Source of the DNA: Spiroplasma endosymbiont of Labia minor
Lineage (GTDB): Bacteria; Bacillota_I; Bacilli_A; Mycoplasmatales; Mycoplasmataceae
DNA length: 64,000 nt
Direction of reading: 5' to 3'
NCBI RefSeq assembly: GCF_964019845.1
Contig: NZ_OZ026465.1
Location: forward strand, 62,001-126,000
Positions 1-10,156 of the stretch are shown here, piece after piece; positions within the stretch are counted from its first letter, which is position 1; the number at the start of each line of letters is the position of its first letter. The notes under the pieces were generated by a model. That model searched no databases. It saw nothing but the letters and a program-made list of their open reading frames with translations, and had not been told where the DNA came from. Both the position numbers and the translations under genes were made by a program.

Positions 1-125
1 GCATTTTTTTCCTCCGCTGCTAAAATTATTCCTTTGGCCATTTCTAAATTATCAAAATTGAACGCTGGAATAGCGTAGCCTCCATTTTGTGCTTTTTTTA
101 GTTCTAATTTTAATGATGCTTTCAT
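1..125 (-). CDS. fba: class II fructose-bisphosphate aldolase, N-terminal part
   Basis: Only the first 41 codons are inside the window; the gene continues beyond position 1. The start ATG is preceded by a GGAGG-type ribosome binding site (about 130-136). The visible residues include the block GGYAIPAFNFDNLE, which matches the N-terminus of class II ketose-bisphosphate aldolases (fructose- or tagatose-bisphosphate). The enzyme would split fructose-1,6-bisphosphate into two triose phosphates in cytosolic glycolysis. The metal-binding histidines lie outside the window, so the fructose versus tagatose assignment is inferred. It is divergent from the tRNA-Ser gene. Confidence 0.8.
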   Translation of the reverse strand, partial: MKASLKLELKKAQNGGYAIPAFNFDNLEMAKGIILAAEEKN

Positions 126-308
126 ATATCCTCCATTATTAAGATTATATAAATATATATTTATTTTGGAAACTAATTTAAAAAAAATAAATAAATGATA
201 TTAATTTTTCATTTCATACATTTTAAATTATCAATAATGGCGATTTTATTTAATAAAATATAGTTAAAGTTTAAAAAATTAATTTATAATTATAAATGGT
301 TAATAAAT

Positions 309-397
309 GGGTGAGTACTCAAGTTGGTGAAGAGGGCACCCTGCTAAGGTGTTAGATCGTTCGCGATGCAAGAGTTCGAGTCTCTTCTCACCCGCCA
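309..397 (+). tRNA. tRNA-Ser (anticodon GCU)
   Basis: Acceptor strands GGGTGAG (309-315) and CTCACCC (387-393) pair perfectly, followed by discriminator G and an encoded CCA (395-397). The anticodon loop is CTGCTAA, giving anticodon GCU. A long variable arm typical of serine tRNAs lies between the anticodon and T arms, and the T loop holds the usual GTTCGAG-type sequence. A terminator hairpin follows directly. Confidence 0.95.
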
Positions 398-410
398 TTT
401 TTAAACACTA

Positions 411-448
411 AATTGTCATGCAAAGTATTTTTTTGTATGACAATTTTT
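411..448 (+). terminator. terminator after tRNA-Ser
   Basis: Stem AATTGTCAT (411-419) pairs with ATGACAATT (437-445) and runs into a short T tract. It separates the tRNA transcript from the gene starting at 486. Confidence 0.7.
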
Positions 449-485
449 AATTAATGTATAATAAAGAAGTTGGGAGATATTTATA

Positions 486-1070
486 ATGGCTAAAAATATT
501 AATTCAGATGAAGAATTAAAATACGGTGAACCTAAAAAAAATTTCTTTAATAAATTATTTAATAAATTCGCAAATCAAAAAAAGATCATGCTGAATGTAA
601 AACAAAAAAATATTAAAAACTTCTTGTTTTATACCGATGTTAATAACATTATTCATATTTTAGAATATGGAATTAAAAATATAAATTCACAAAAATTACA
701 AAAAGATGAAATTTATACAGTTTGAACTTATTTAGAACATGATAATTCTATTGGAGTTGAATTAGATACTTCAACAAGAGCACATTTTTGAAAATGAGCA
801 TCAGATAATGATGTTGATGTAAATCAAATAGCTGTAATAGGTATTAATCCATATAAATTAGTTGATGATTCAACCAAAGATTGAGCAAAAGATGAAACAA
901 CCAATATTATTTATATCTATGACAATATACCGATTAATGCAATAGATTGAATAATGATTAAAGACAAACACCATTTAAAGCAAATTAGAACTTTAATAGA
1001 CTCAAATAATATAAATGTTGATGTATACTTTGGTTCAGAAGGTAATTTACTAAAAGGAGATAACAAATAA
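486..1070 (+). CDS. conserved hypothetical protein, possible DarT-like (DUF4433) fold
   Basis: A 194-residue cytosolic protein, continuous only with TGA as Trp, with RBS GGGAGA about 7 bases before the ATG. I do not recognise it firmly. After a lysine-rich N-terminus, residues 44-61 (FLFYTDVNNIIHILEYGI) resemble the opening of DarT/DUF4433 ADP-ribosyltransferases, which read like 'FYHxTDxxNLxxILxxGL'. The C-terminal part (YIYDNIP, then WIMI, then NVDVYF) follows the order of the last strands of that fold. The glutamate expected just before the 'LV..IP' strand in active DarT is not obvious. No DarG-type macrodomain antitoxin is adjacent; the next gene is proS, 5 bases away. It could be an unrelated or inactive relative, so I name the fold only as a possibility. 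Confidence 0.7.
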
Positions 1071-1075
1071 GTTTT

Positions 1076-2503
1076 ATGGCAAAACAATTAGAAAAAATAA
1101 CACCAAGATCTGAAGATTTTTCCAAATGATACACAGATATTGTTAAAAATGCAGATTTAATTGATTATGGTCCAGTAAAAGGTACAGTAATTTTCAAACC
1201 ATATGGATTTGCAATTTGAGAGTTAATTCAACAAAAACTGGATAAAGAATTCAAAAAAATAGGTATTTCAAATGTATATTTTCCTTTATTAATTCCTAAA
1301 TCATTGTTTTTAAAAGAACAAGAACATATAGAGGGATTTGCTCCAGAACTTGCAACAGTAACTAAAGTTGGTGATAAAGAATTAGAAGAACCCTTTTTTA
1401 TTCGACCAACATCAGAAGTTTTGTTTGCAAATTATTTCATGAAAGATGTTAAATCGTATAGAGATTTGCCAAAATTATATAACCAATGAGTTAATGTTAT
1501 CCGTTGAGAAAAAACAACCCGCCCATTTTTAAGAACATCAGAATTTCTGTGGCAAGAAGGTCATACCCTACATGCAACAGCAGATGAAGCCAGGCAATTT
1601 ACACTGACTATTTTGCGAATCTATGAAAAATTTGCAAAGGAAAATTTAGCCATCCCTGTAATAACTGGCAAAAAAAGTGAAATGGAAAAGTTTTCTGGCG
1701 CAAAAGATACATACACTATTGAAGCCATGATGTATGATGGTCAAGCTTTACAAGCTGGAACATCTCATTATTTGGGCAATAATTTTTCAAGTGTGTATAA
1801 TATTCAATTTCAAAATAAAGAAAATAAATTAGAAAACCCATATGGAACTAGTTGGGGTGTGTCAACTAGATTAATAGGTGGAATTATTATGACTCATTCA
1901 GATGATTCTGGATTAGTTTTGCCATCTGATATAGCACCAATTCAAATTGCTATTGTCATAGTTAAGAATACAGATGAAATTATAAGTGTGGCAAATAATT
2001 TGTTGAATCGATTACAAATTAATAATTTTAGAGTTAATATAGAAGATTCAGATAAATCATTAGGTTTTAAAATGGCAGAAGTAGAAATAAAAGGAATTCC
2101 GTTAAGAATGGAAATAGGACCTCGCGATTTAGAAAATGGTGTTGTTACTATTTCAAAGCGTAATAATTCTATTAAAATTCAAATTTCATTGGAAAATATT
2201 GTTGAAGAGGCAAAAAAAATGTTAGTAGAATATGACCAATCTTTATATGAAGATGCTTTAAAAAGAAGAGATGAAAAAATTTGTGAAGTTAATTTTTTAG
2301 AAGAATATATAGAAATTATAAATAAAAATCCAGGATTTGTTATTGCCCCATTTTGTGGGAGAATAGAATGTGAACAAGAAATTAAACAAAAAACAGCTAC
2401 AACATCAAGATGCATGCAATCGAATGATTTAAAAAAAATATATAAATGCTTTAACTGTCAGCAAGAAACATCTACAAAATACTATTTTGCAAAGTCTTAT
2501 TAA
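1076..2503 (+). CDS. proS: prolyl-tRNA synthetase (ProS type 3)
   Basis: This 475-aa cytosolic class II synthetase charges tRNA-Pro. The sequence has class II motif 2 (about residues 140-160, [20 protein letters not shown]) and the substrate block [16 protein letters not shown]. The short length and a C-terminal zinc-type domain with cysteines (APFCGR, TSRCMQ, KCFNCQ) match the archaeal/eukaryal-like form used by mollicutes and some Gram-positives, without the editing insertion of the longer bacterial form. Several in-frame TGA codons encode Trp. It starts 5 bases after the preceding gene and is followed by budA after 15 bases with RBS AAGAAAGGA, so the three are probably co-transcribed. Confidence 0.96.
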
Positions 2504-2518
2504 GAAAGGACAAATAAA

Positions 2519-3175
2519 ATGAATAAATTAATTCAATTTAATACAATAACCTCATTGATTAATGGAAATTATGAAGGTAATTTAGAATATCAAAAATTAT
2601 TTGATCGTGGAAATTTTGGAATTGGAACGTTTGATGGATTAGATGGTGAAATGATAGGTTACAATAACAAGTGATTTCAAATAGGGAGTGATGCCACAGT
2701 GCATCAAGTGTTGCCAACGCAAACAACACCATTTGCTTGCGTAACAGATTTTAATGTTGATTTTGAATTTGATCTTTTAGAAGGCGGAACCTATGAAGAA
2801 TTAAAACAAAAAATTCTTGAAAAAATAAAAGAAAAGGGCGATCAATATTTTTATGCATTCAAAATTGTAGGCGCATTTAATAAAATAGATTTAATGACAA
2901 TAGAAGAAGTTAAAGAACCTTATGAAAATTTTTCTACATTGTCAGAACAAGCGCTAAAAATAGAATTAACCGAAATAGATGGAATTATACTTGGATTTTG
3001 GTGTCCGAAATATTTATCAGCTCTTCAACCAGAAGGTTTTCATACACATTTCATTTCAACAGAAAATAAATATGGCGGTCATGTAAGCGATTTTAAAGCA
3101 ACTCAATTAAATGTGGAATTAATGCAAATTCAAAAATATGAATTAGTTTTCAGCAATTATAAAAACAAGCCCTAA
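2519..3175 (+). CDS. budA: alpha-acetolactate decarboxylase
   Basis: 218 aa, close to the family's usual length. It decarboxylates 2-acetolactate to acetoin in the cytosol. The metal-site block EGFHTHFIS followed by GGHV (about residues 178-196) supplies the three zinc-binding histidines of the family, and the N-terminal TFDGLDGEMI motif is also typical. The start ATG follows AAGAAAGGA. No acetolactate synthase is in this window, so the substrate source is not visible. Transcription stops at a hairpin that overlaps the last codons. Confidence 0.93.
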
Positions 3176-3194
3176 TTATAGGGCTTGTTTTTTG
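3164..3194 (+). terminator. terminator overlapping the end of budA
   Basis: Stem AACAAGCCCT (3164-3173) pairs with AGGGCTTGTT (3180-3189) and is followed by T6. The upstream arm contains the budA stop codon. The convergent gene ends at 3199, so the hairpin may serve both directions. Confidence 0.9.
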
Positions 3195-3198
3195 TTCG

Positions 3199-4284
3199 TT
3201 ATTTTTTTGGAACAAATAATAAAGTACAAATTGTTACTGTTGGTATTAACATAATTGGCATTAGTACTACTAAAAATACTACACCAGCTCTAAATGTTTC
3301 TAAATCTTTTGTATAATTTGGAATTTTAAAATCTGCTGGCTCGACAGTAGTGTAATTATCATCTATTCATGTTAATGTATTTGCATCATTATTATCTAGA
3401 TATTTTTTGCTTTCATCATCATTGTATGAAACTCCATCTCAAACTTGGAAAGCTAATTTGGCAACACTTGTTATTGTATGTTTGAATACTTCTTTTTGAG
3501 CATTAATAAATCAAGCTTTATTATTTGCGATATAAGTACCACCTGGACCTTTATCACTTGTTATTACATAAGTGTCAGGTTCTAAAAATCCACCAGCTTT
3601 AAATTCTGCTGAAATTGTATCTGCATATGATTCTCTTGAATTTTTACCATCTGTTTCTGGAAACAATTGTGATTGTATTTTTGCATCATTGTAAATAAAT
3701 GATTTTTTATAAGATGGTGATAAAATATCTTTTACAATTCCTTTTTCTTTATTTTGTGAAATTCATTGAATTCCAGCGTGTGTGAAACCAAAACGTTGTG
3801 GGTACAATACCCCTGATACGTAAATATCAAAATCCACCATATCTGTTGTTACTCAGTTTATGTCAAAATCCATTCCTTTAACACTTTCGTGTTCTGGATT
3901 TTCTGCATTAAATCATTTATCTCATTTACTTGTAAATCATTCATCTGCTGCAAATGTAATTGCTTCTAGTTTAGTTTTATTTCCATACATTGCATATTGA
4001 TTTGCATCATTAAAGTCTTCATCCGATAATGCTGAAATTGCATCCAATTCATATGTGCTTTCAATTGCTGCAGTAGATCTTGTAACAAAATCTTTGTTTA
4101 GTGTATATCTTCCTTCTGGAATTTTTTCAACTGCAATGTCCGATACAGAATTAATAAATTTCTGTGAATCAAGTCCCATACCCGGTATTGAAATTCCTAC
4201 TCCTAAAATCAAAATTAATGATCATAACCCAATACTAGAACCTAAAATAATTTTTTTAGTTTTATTATTTAAATTAGACAACAT
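3199..4284 (-). CDS. two-anchor membrane protein with large extracytoplasmic domain
   Basis: A 361-aa protein I do not recognise. Residues about 12-35 (SSIGLWSLILILGVGISI region) form an N-terminal membrane segment, and the last 35 residues (AGVVFLVVLMPIMLIPTVTICTLL, broken here by position only) form a second one that ends in a short basic tail. The roughly 290 residues between are acidic, rich in Asp, Asn and Trp (many TGA codons) and probably extracytoplasmic. There is no lipobox cysteine. The gene stands alone between convergent budA and the reductase gene upstream, with RBS AGGAAG before the ATG. A surface role is inferred only from topology. Confidence 0.75.
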
Positions 4285-4484
4285 ATTTTTTCTTCCTTTT
4301 CTTTCTTCTTTATATCTATAATTTTTATTGGTTACTAATATAACTTGATTTCTTCAAAAAATGACCTTTTATTATATTTCTATTCATTACTTTAAATGAA
4401 CAGTTAAAATAGTACCTTGAAGATAATTATAATTTATCATATTTTTTGTGCAATTGATTATGTGCATAAAAACAAATAAATTGA

Positions 4485-4516
4485 TTTAAAATCAACTGTT
4501 TTTAAAATCAACTGTT
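4485..4516. repeat. 16-bp perfect tandem duplication
   Basis: TTTAAAATCAACTGTT occurs twice head-to-tail (4485-4500 and 4501-4516) just downstream of the reductase stop codon. The first copy with its left flank can fold as TTGATTT/AAATCAA, so it may be a duplicated weak terminator arm. Confidence 0.8.
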
Positions 4517-4530
4517 GCAAATAACATTAG

Positions 4531-5499
4531 TTATCAATTCCTATGAATATTCTTGCCAGAGATAATACTTTCAATTGTAGTTATTGCTTTCAATGATTCT
4601 GCAAAACTAAAAATTATATTCCGCATTTTACGATCATAGCTGCAACTGTCACCAATTGCGTATACTTGTTTTATTGTTGTTTCCATATTATTATCTACGA
4701 TAATTTTTTTTAAAAGATCTCTTTTAATATCCAAATTTGGATATTCGCTTTTTTTGATTTGATTACCAAATTGAACAATAACATAATCAATATCTATAAT
4801 TTCTTTGATATCATCATTTTCTGAATTCTTAATAATTATTTTAGAAATCAAATCATTTTCTTCAATAAATGAATTCAAAACAAATGGTATTTTAACTAAA
4901 CCACCGTTTTCTTCAAAATCAATTGTATTTTTTGTTGTACCTCTGAATTCATTTCTTCGATGAATTAAATATGTTTTATCACTTTTTTTAACTAAATTAT
5001 TTGCTCAATCAATCGCAGAATCACCACCACCAAATATCGCAATTTTTTTATTTTCAAATAAATCTGTTTTATTTATAGCATAAAGTAAATTATCATATGA
5101 TTTTGTTGTGATAGTTTTTGGTTCAAATTGCCCATAACCATCAGCTATAACAATAAATTTAAATTCCTCTTCTGTGTTATTTGAAAAAGTGACTTTAAAT
5201 GTTTTACTGTTGTTATCTTTATTTTCTTTTATATTAATTATTTTTGTATTTAATAATAATTTAATTAATGAATTTTCTTTGTTTATTGAATCAAATAATA
5301 TTTTTGCAAATTCTTTTGCACTAATAGAATCAAATCCAGGCATATTTCTTATTTTTTTTTCTGGGTATGTATTTGTTAATTGGCCACCATAATTTTCGCT
5401 ACTTTCAATAATGAAACCATTTAAATTATAAGTTTCTGCAATTTTTCATGTATACAAACCAGATACTCCAGCTCCGATAATTAATAAATCATATGACAT
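4531..5499 (-). CDS. ferredoxin/flavodoxin--NADP+ reductase (YumC-type)
   Basis: A 322-aa cytosolic flavoprotein of the thioredoxin-reductase fold. The FAD-binding motif LIIGAGVSGLY is at residues 5-15, the NAD(P)-binding motif IAIFGGGDSAIDWA in the middle, and the second FAD motif YAIGDSCSYD near the C-terminus. The redox-active CxxC of thioredoxin reductase is absent, and the GGDSAIDWA block fits YumC-type ferredoxin-NADP reductases. The stop was extended by one codon because TGA (4534-4536) is Trp. It is divergent from tsaE. Confidence 0.88.
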
Positions 5500-5585
5500 T
5501 TTATTTATCAACTGCTTTCTATAAATATTTATCATTTTTTTATTATAAATACTCATAATGCTATAATAACCCATGAGGAGATTCT

Positions 5586-6017
5586 ATGCAATATATCATT
5601 AAAAATATTCAGGATTGAAATGAAATTATAAAAAAAATAAAAAAATTCATTAAACCTAATAATTTTCTATTTCTATCTGGAGAATTAGGTACAGGTAAAA
5701 CGGCTTTTACAAAATTATTGTTAAAATCATTTGGAGTAGAAAATAATGTTACATCACCATCATTTGTGATCTTAAACACTTATTTTGCAAATGGTTTGAC
5801 AATTAATCACATGGATGCGTATCGCTTGAATTTTAATGAGGACATGGCATTATATGATGAATTATTTGATAGTAGTTTTAATATTATAGAGTGACCAGAT
5901 AATGTAGTAATTAATAATGCAAATCCAAAAAATACCATTAAAATGAAAATAACTTTATCAGAAGATAATGAAATAAGAATTGTAAATATTGAATCAACAG
6001 ATTTCGAAATATTTTAA
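5586..6017 (+). CDS. tsaE: tRNA threonylcarbamoyladenosine biosynthesis ATPase TsaE
   Basis: A 143-aa P-loop ATPase that works with TsaB and TsaD to make t6A37 in ANN-decoding tRNAs. Walker A is GELGTGKTAF (residues 32-41) and the family motif TSPSF follows at about residue 57. The promoter has TATAAT at about 5569-5574, so the mRNA leader is only about 10 bases and carries GAGGAG right before the ATG. tsaB begins 19 bases downstream, which gives a tsaE-tsaB operon. Confidence 0.94.
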
Positions 6018-6036
6018 GAGGGGAATTAATATTAGT

Positions 6037-6609
6037 ATGTATGAATTATTTTTTGATACCACAAATTATCGTTTAGCTGTTTTGTTAATGAAGGATGATT
6101 TAATAACTGATTTTATAAATGAAGATAAACAATTAAAAATTGCAGATGAATTTTTACCTGTCATAGATAAAATTTTGGTGAATAATAATTTAAGTTTAAA
6201 AGATATAAATGTCATTTATACATTGATAGGACCAGGCAGTTATATGGGGATCAGAGTGGGTATTACTTTTGCAAAAACTCTTTTACTTTTAAATGAAAAT
6301 CTGAAAGTTTTTGCGATTGATTCACTTGCTTTTCAGGGAAATAGTCAAGACAAAACAATTTCCTTATTGGATGCAAGAGGAAACAAAACTTATCTTGCAA
6401 TTTATAATGATGGAACTGAAATAATACCAAAACAAGTAATTCCAAACGATTTATTAAACGATTTTTTTGATAAATTTAAAGATTATCATATTTTAAAAGA
6501 TAATATTGATTTAGATTATCCAGAAGTATTTCTAAAATTGAAATCCCAATTTATTTATGTAAATAATATAGATGAATTAAAACCACTTTATATAAAATCA
6601 TTTATTTAA
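6037..6609 (+). CDS. tsaB: t6A biosynthesis protein TsaB
   Basis: A 190-aa protein of the TsaB/YeaZ family, the non-catalytic partner of TsaD in t6A synthesis. The N-terminus (ELFFDTTNYRLAVLL) and the IGPGSYMGIRVGITFAKTL block (residues 64-84) are the family signatures. I chose the ATG at 6037 because AGAGGGG lies 13-19 bases upstream; a longer reading from 5989 would overlap tsaE and has no RBS. At 190 residues it is a little shorter than the bacterial norm. Confidence 0.93.
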   Translation: MYELFFDTTNYRLAVLLMKDDLITDFINEDKQLKIADEFLPVIDKILVNNNLSLKDINVIYTLIGPGSYMGIRVGITFAKTLLLLNENLKVFAIDSLAFQGNSQDKTISLLDARGNKTYLAIYNDGTEIIPKQVIPNDLLNDFFDKFKDYHILKDNIDLDYPEVFLKLKSQFIYVNNIDELKPLYIKSFI

Positions 6610-6636
6610 TGTTTTTATAGCCTTGCACTTTGAGTA

Positions 6637-6665
6637 TTGAGAATTTAACTGATTTATGGCATAAT
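6637..6665 (+). promoter_or_regulatory. promoter of the small zinc-ribbon gene
   Basis: TTGAGA (6637-6642), a 17-base spacer, then CATAAT (6660-6665). The predicted transcript start is near 6672. This excludes the in-frame ATG at 6670 as a start and supports the ATG at 6694. Confidence 0.6.
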
Positions 6666-6693
6666 TATAATGAAGTTGAATAGGTATGAGAAA

Positions 6694-6906
6694 ATGTTTT
6701 TGTGCAAAGTTTGTAATTTAGAATTTAACGAAGCTGATTTATGTCATATAAAAGAGCATGAACATTCAGAAAAAAAATTAATTTGATGTACTTCTTGTTG
6801 TGACAAAGTTACAAAATTTAGAGAATCTTTAAAAAATTCTCACTATCCAGAAGGTTTGCCAGAAGCTATGTACTTATTTTTTGAAGATGAATCAAATAAA
6901 AAATAA
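6694..6906 (+). CDS. small zinc-ribbon-like protein
   Basis: A 70-aa protein (78 aa if the ATG at 6670 were used). It opens with MFLCKVCNLEF and continues with H, then WCTSCC, so cysteine pairs CxxC and CxxC about 28 residues apart could bind one zinc ion; a DLCHIKEHEH segment adds histidines. No membrane segment is visible. I do not recognise a named family. It lies alone between tsaB and the convergent ktrA, with its own promoter. Confidence 0.65.
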
Positions 6907-6936
6907 AACCCCTTGTTTAAAGAGTTTTATTTTTTT
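6901..6936. terminator. bidirectional terminator between the zinc-ribbon gene and ktrA
   Basis: Stem AAATAAAAC (6901-6909) pairs with GTTTTATTT (6924-6932), with T-rich tails on both strands. It includes the stop codons of both convergent genes. Confidence 0.8.
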
Positions 6937-7634
6937 ATTTCTTCAATTTCTGTATTTCCTTGAATTTTTAAAATTAATTCATTAACAAGGGATGTTCTTA
7001 CAAATAAAAACAATTTATCTCCTTCTTGCAATATAGAATCATTTTCAGCCAAAATGACTTTATGTTTTCTGACAATAGAAATAATACTTCAATCTTTATT
7101 TGCAGTTAAATCTGCCTCGTTAATAGTTTTACCAAATAATTCAGGTTCTCTTACAACAAGTTTTGTTGAAACAAAATCTTCACCTGCTGATTGAATATCA
7201 ACATCAATATCATATAAAACTCTAGTTGAAATTATTTTTCCAGAAATAGTATCTGGAATAATTACTTGGCCATCATCTAGACCTACTGCTTTTAAAATTC
7301 TTTTATGTCTTACATCTCTTGCTTTTGCAATGATGTTTAAATTTGGGTCTAAATCTATTAAATTTAAAACTGTGGTTATCGAAACTTCAAGTGAAGTACC
7401 AAAAGAAACTACAATTCCATCAAATTGAGTGATTCCTGCTTTTTCAAGGGCTCCCTTACTAGTTGAATCCAAGACAATTCCATCTACTTCTTCAAATTCT
7501 CCAAGCTGCGTATTTAGTTTAACTTCTGATTGATCAAATAAAACAACATTCTGTTTTTTTTCAATTAATGAGCGAACTACTGCCATTCCAAAATTATTTG
7601 CTCCAATAACAGCAAATGATTTTTTTCGTGCCAT
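6927..7634 (-). CDS. ktrA: Ktr potassium uptake regulatory subunit KtrA (RCK domains)
   Basis: 235 aa, the usual KtrA length. Residues 8-20 (AVIGANNFGMAVV) form the nucleotide-binding loop of an RCK_N domain; an RCK_C (TrkA_C) domain follows from about residue 140 and ends with GDKLFLFVR. KtrA forms a cytosolic octameric ring that gates the membrane subunit KtrB in response to ATP/ADP. The RBS AGGAGG lies 9 bases before the ATG. ktrB is only 640 bases away but on the opposite strand, so the two subunits are transcribed separately with a small RG-rich gene between. Confidence 0.93.
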
Positions 7635-7892
7635 AAATTAAATCCTCCTTTTGTGGTTTTAATATTGCCGCATATTATTATATATTTTTTATTTTTCAAT
7701 AACAATATAAATGCAATGAAGATGTTTTTGCAAACAAGCAATTGAAATGTAATTGTTTTATATTTTTTAAATTATGTATCCAATATATTACATTTTTCAC
7801 ATGCAATGTTGTATACTTATTTAGTATTTTAGATGTGTAGAACTACAAATTGTGTGTATACCTTCAAGAAGCAAAGGGAAGGAGGTAATTGC

Positions 7893-8114
7893 ATGGCATT
7901 TGATAAAGAAAGAAACGAAAATCGCGGCGAAAATCGTGATCGTGGAGACCGTGATAGAAGAGGTAATAGCAGCGGAAGACCTAACTTTAGGGGAAGTAGA
8001 TCTGGTGGAGGATCTGGAGCTGGAAATTCAGGAAGAATTGAAAATTTTGAAAAACCATTAATGGATTTACTAAAATCAATTAACGAAAAACTAGATATTT
8101 TGATTAAAAAATAA
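7893..8114 (+). CDS. small RG-rich low-complexity protein
   Basis: 73 aa. The ATG at 7893 is preceded by a perfect AGGAGG (7880-7885); an in-frame ATG at 7833 is rejected because it has no RBS. Residues 8-48 are made almost entirely of Arg, Gly, Asp, Asn and Ser with repeated RG, RD and GGGSG units, then a 25-residue tail (FEKPLMDLLKSINEKLDIL) looks like an amphipathic helix for oligomerisation. The composition resembles RGG-box RNA-binding tails of RNA helicases and cold-shock proteins, but no folded RNA-binding domain is present. The function is unknown. Confidence 0.75.
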   Translation: MAFDKERNENRGENRDRGDRDRRGNSSGRPNFRGSRSGGGSGAGNSGRIENFEKPLMDLLKSINEKLDILIKK

Positions 8115-8118
8115 CATT

Positions 8119-8150
8119 AAAGTAAACATTCTTATTATGTTTACTTTTTT
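8119..8150 (+). terminator. terminator of the RG-rich gene
   Basis: AAAGTAAACAT (8119-8129) pairs with ATGTTTACTTT (8137-8147) and ends in a T7 run. Confidence 0.9.
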
Positions 8151-8278
8151 TATTTAAATATTAAAACATTATTAAAAATATCATTTTATCTCTATGCACT
8201 TAGTATAATATTTGTTGCCTTATAACCTTGAGAATGATAAAATTATAAGTGGAATAATTTAAAGGGGACTTAATATTT

Positions 8279-10141
8279 ATGTCTGATACAAATAAGGAAA
8301 ATGTTAGTTCTAGTAAAGATGATACTAAAGGTAATTCCATAGATTCGTCGAAAACTCAAACAATAAATATAACAGATACCTACACTAAATTTACTGAAGA
8401 TTTAACAGATACTGAAGAGCATAGAAAAAAAATTAAAAAAATTGTTAAAGAAAATAAAGAAAAATTTGTTGAGAGAAAACGTTTAAGACTTCAAAAAAAA
8501 CAAGATGCTCACGAAAAAATGAGAGTTGAAAATAACCGTGTTAGTTTTTTCACCAAACTAAAAAATTGGTGGCCTCTTTCTAAAACTGCTGGTAAAATTT
8601 TTTTAATTTATGTTGCAATTGTTTTAATTGGTGGTTCTTTATTATCAATCCCCGGGGTTGTAAATTCATCTGCAAATTCAAATTGAAATTTAATTACAGG
8701 AATTTTTACAGCTTCATCGGCATTTTCAGATACCGGTATTTCTATTTTAATAATTAGATCGGATTATAGTATTTGAGGTCAAATTATAATTTTAATTCTA
8801 ATTCAAATTGGTGGAGTTGGGATATTGACACTTAAAGTTTTATTGTTAATGCTATTTAGAGCAAGAGTAACATATGAAACATCTTCTTCGGCTTATACAG
8901 AAAGAGGAAATGGCTCTTTAAATCGCTCAAAAGACATGATTTTTTTTGGTATTATATTTCTGTTTGTAACAGAATTTATAGGTGCTTTTCTCTTATTTTT
9001 TGCTTTCTTTTTCATTCATGCTCAAGATCCAAATACAGATGGAATTACCGGAATAGAATTTACAGATTTTTATAAAAAGCCATTAGCAATTTGAGCTGCT
9101 CTTTTTCATTCAATTTCTGCTACAAATAATGCTGGATTCGATATTATATCCAATTCATCATTACTTCCGTATAACCAAAATCATTGAGCGTATTTTATTC
9201 AAATAATTTTTATGTTTCAATGAATAGTTGGTGGATTGGGGTTTCCGACTTTTTATGATATAAAAAGAAAAATAGCTGCAAGAAAAGCAGGGCAAAGAGT
9301 TAGATTTTCTTTATTTACAAAATTAAATTTTGTGGTTTATTTGGTTCTATTTGTAATTGGACCATTATTAGTTTATTTATCAGAATTGTCTTCTGGTATT
9401 GATTCTCAGATATTATATGTATGAAGATATACTAAAGGTTATTTAGAAAATAATATGACAAGACCACCATTATATTCAGAACTCTTGGGTTCTAGAGATT
9501 CTATAAGTGCATTCATGAATATATTATTTAATACAACATCGTGTAGAAATGCTGGTTTTTCTACAGTTGATATAAATAATTTCAATGGAGGATCAAAAAT
9601 AATTTTATCTGTGTTAATGTTTATAGGATCTGCACCATCATCAACTGCTGGGGGGATTAGAACAACAACGTTTGCAATATTAATTTTAGAAATATGAGCA
9701 ATCATGCGTTCTCAAAAAGAAATTTACGTTTTTAAAAAACGTATTCCGCAGGAAACCGTTAAACGTTCACTAGCTGTATTTTTTATTTCTTTTATATTAG
9801 TTTTTATAACTGTTTTTGTAGTTTATACAGATTCATATGATGTTATTAATGTTCCTATTAGTGATGAAATACAAAATAATGGAGCAGCAATTGATGGAGG
9901 AGATAAATCCATTCCGTCTTTAATTACGATTATAACTTCAGCTTTTGGTACTGTTGGTTTGAATCCATTTACATCTGGTGTTAATTCACAAATGTGACAT
10001 TTAGGTGTATTATCGAAAATAATGCTAATTTTATTAATGTTTATTGGACAACTTGGTATTTCAAATACTTTACTTGTTTTTGTTAAACCTGGTGTAAAAA
10101 AACAAATTGCATATTTAGATGAAGATGTAATGATAGGATAG
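8279..10141 (+). CDS. ktrB: Ktr/Trk potassium uptake membrane subunit KtrB
   Basis: A 620-aa membrane transporter of the TrkH/KtrB family. All four selectivity-filter loops are visible: SSAFSDTGIS, SATNNAGFDI, NTTSCRNAGFST and TSAFGTVGLN, each with the filter glycine. The membrane part starts near residue 98 (AGKIFLIYVAIVLIGG); the preceding 95 residues are very hydrophilic and Lys/Asp/Ser-rich, a cytosolic extension not found in the usual 440-residue KtrB. The upstream region has TATAAT (8204-8209) and RBS AAAGGGG. It pairs functionally with ktrA. folD follows after 15 bases with RBS AAAGGGG. Confidence 0.93.
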
Positions 10142-10156
10142 TAAAGGGGTTTTAGA

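Noticed and set aside
3937-4321. 88-aa plus-strand frame over the N-terminus of the membrane-protein gene
   Set aside because: It is a shadow of the minus-strand gene, with no RBS or known protein.
6670-6693. Earlier start for the zinc-ribbon gene
   Set aside because: It would lie upstream of the predicted transcript start.
7852-8061. 69-aa reading frame overlapping the RG-rich gene
   Set aside because: It has no RBS at its start; the AGGAGG serves the other frame, which also ends at a terminator.
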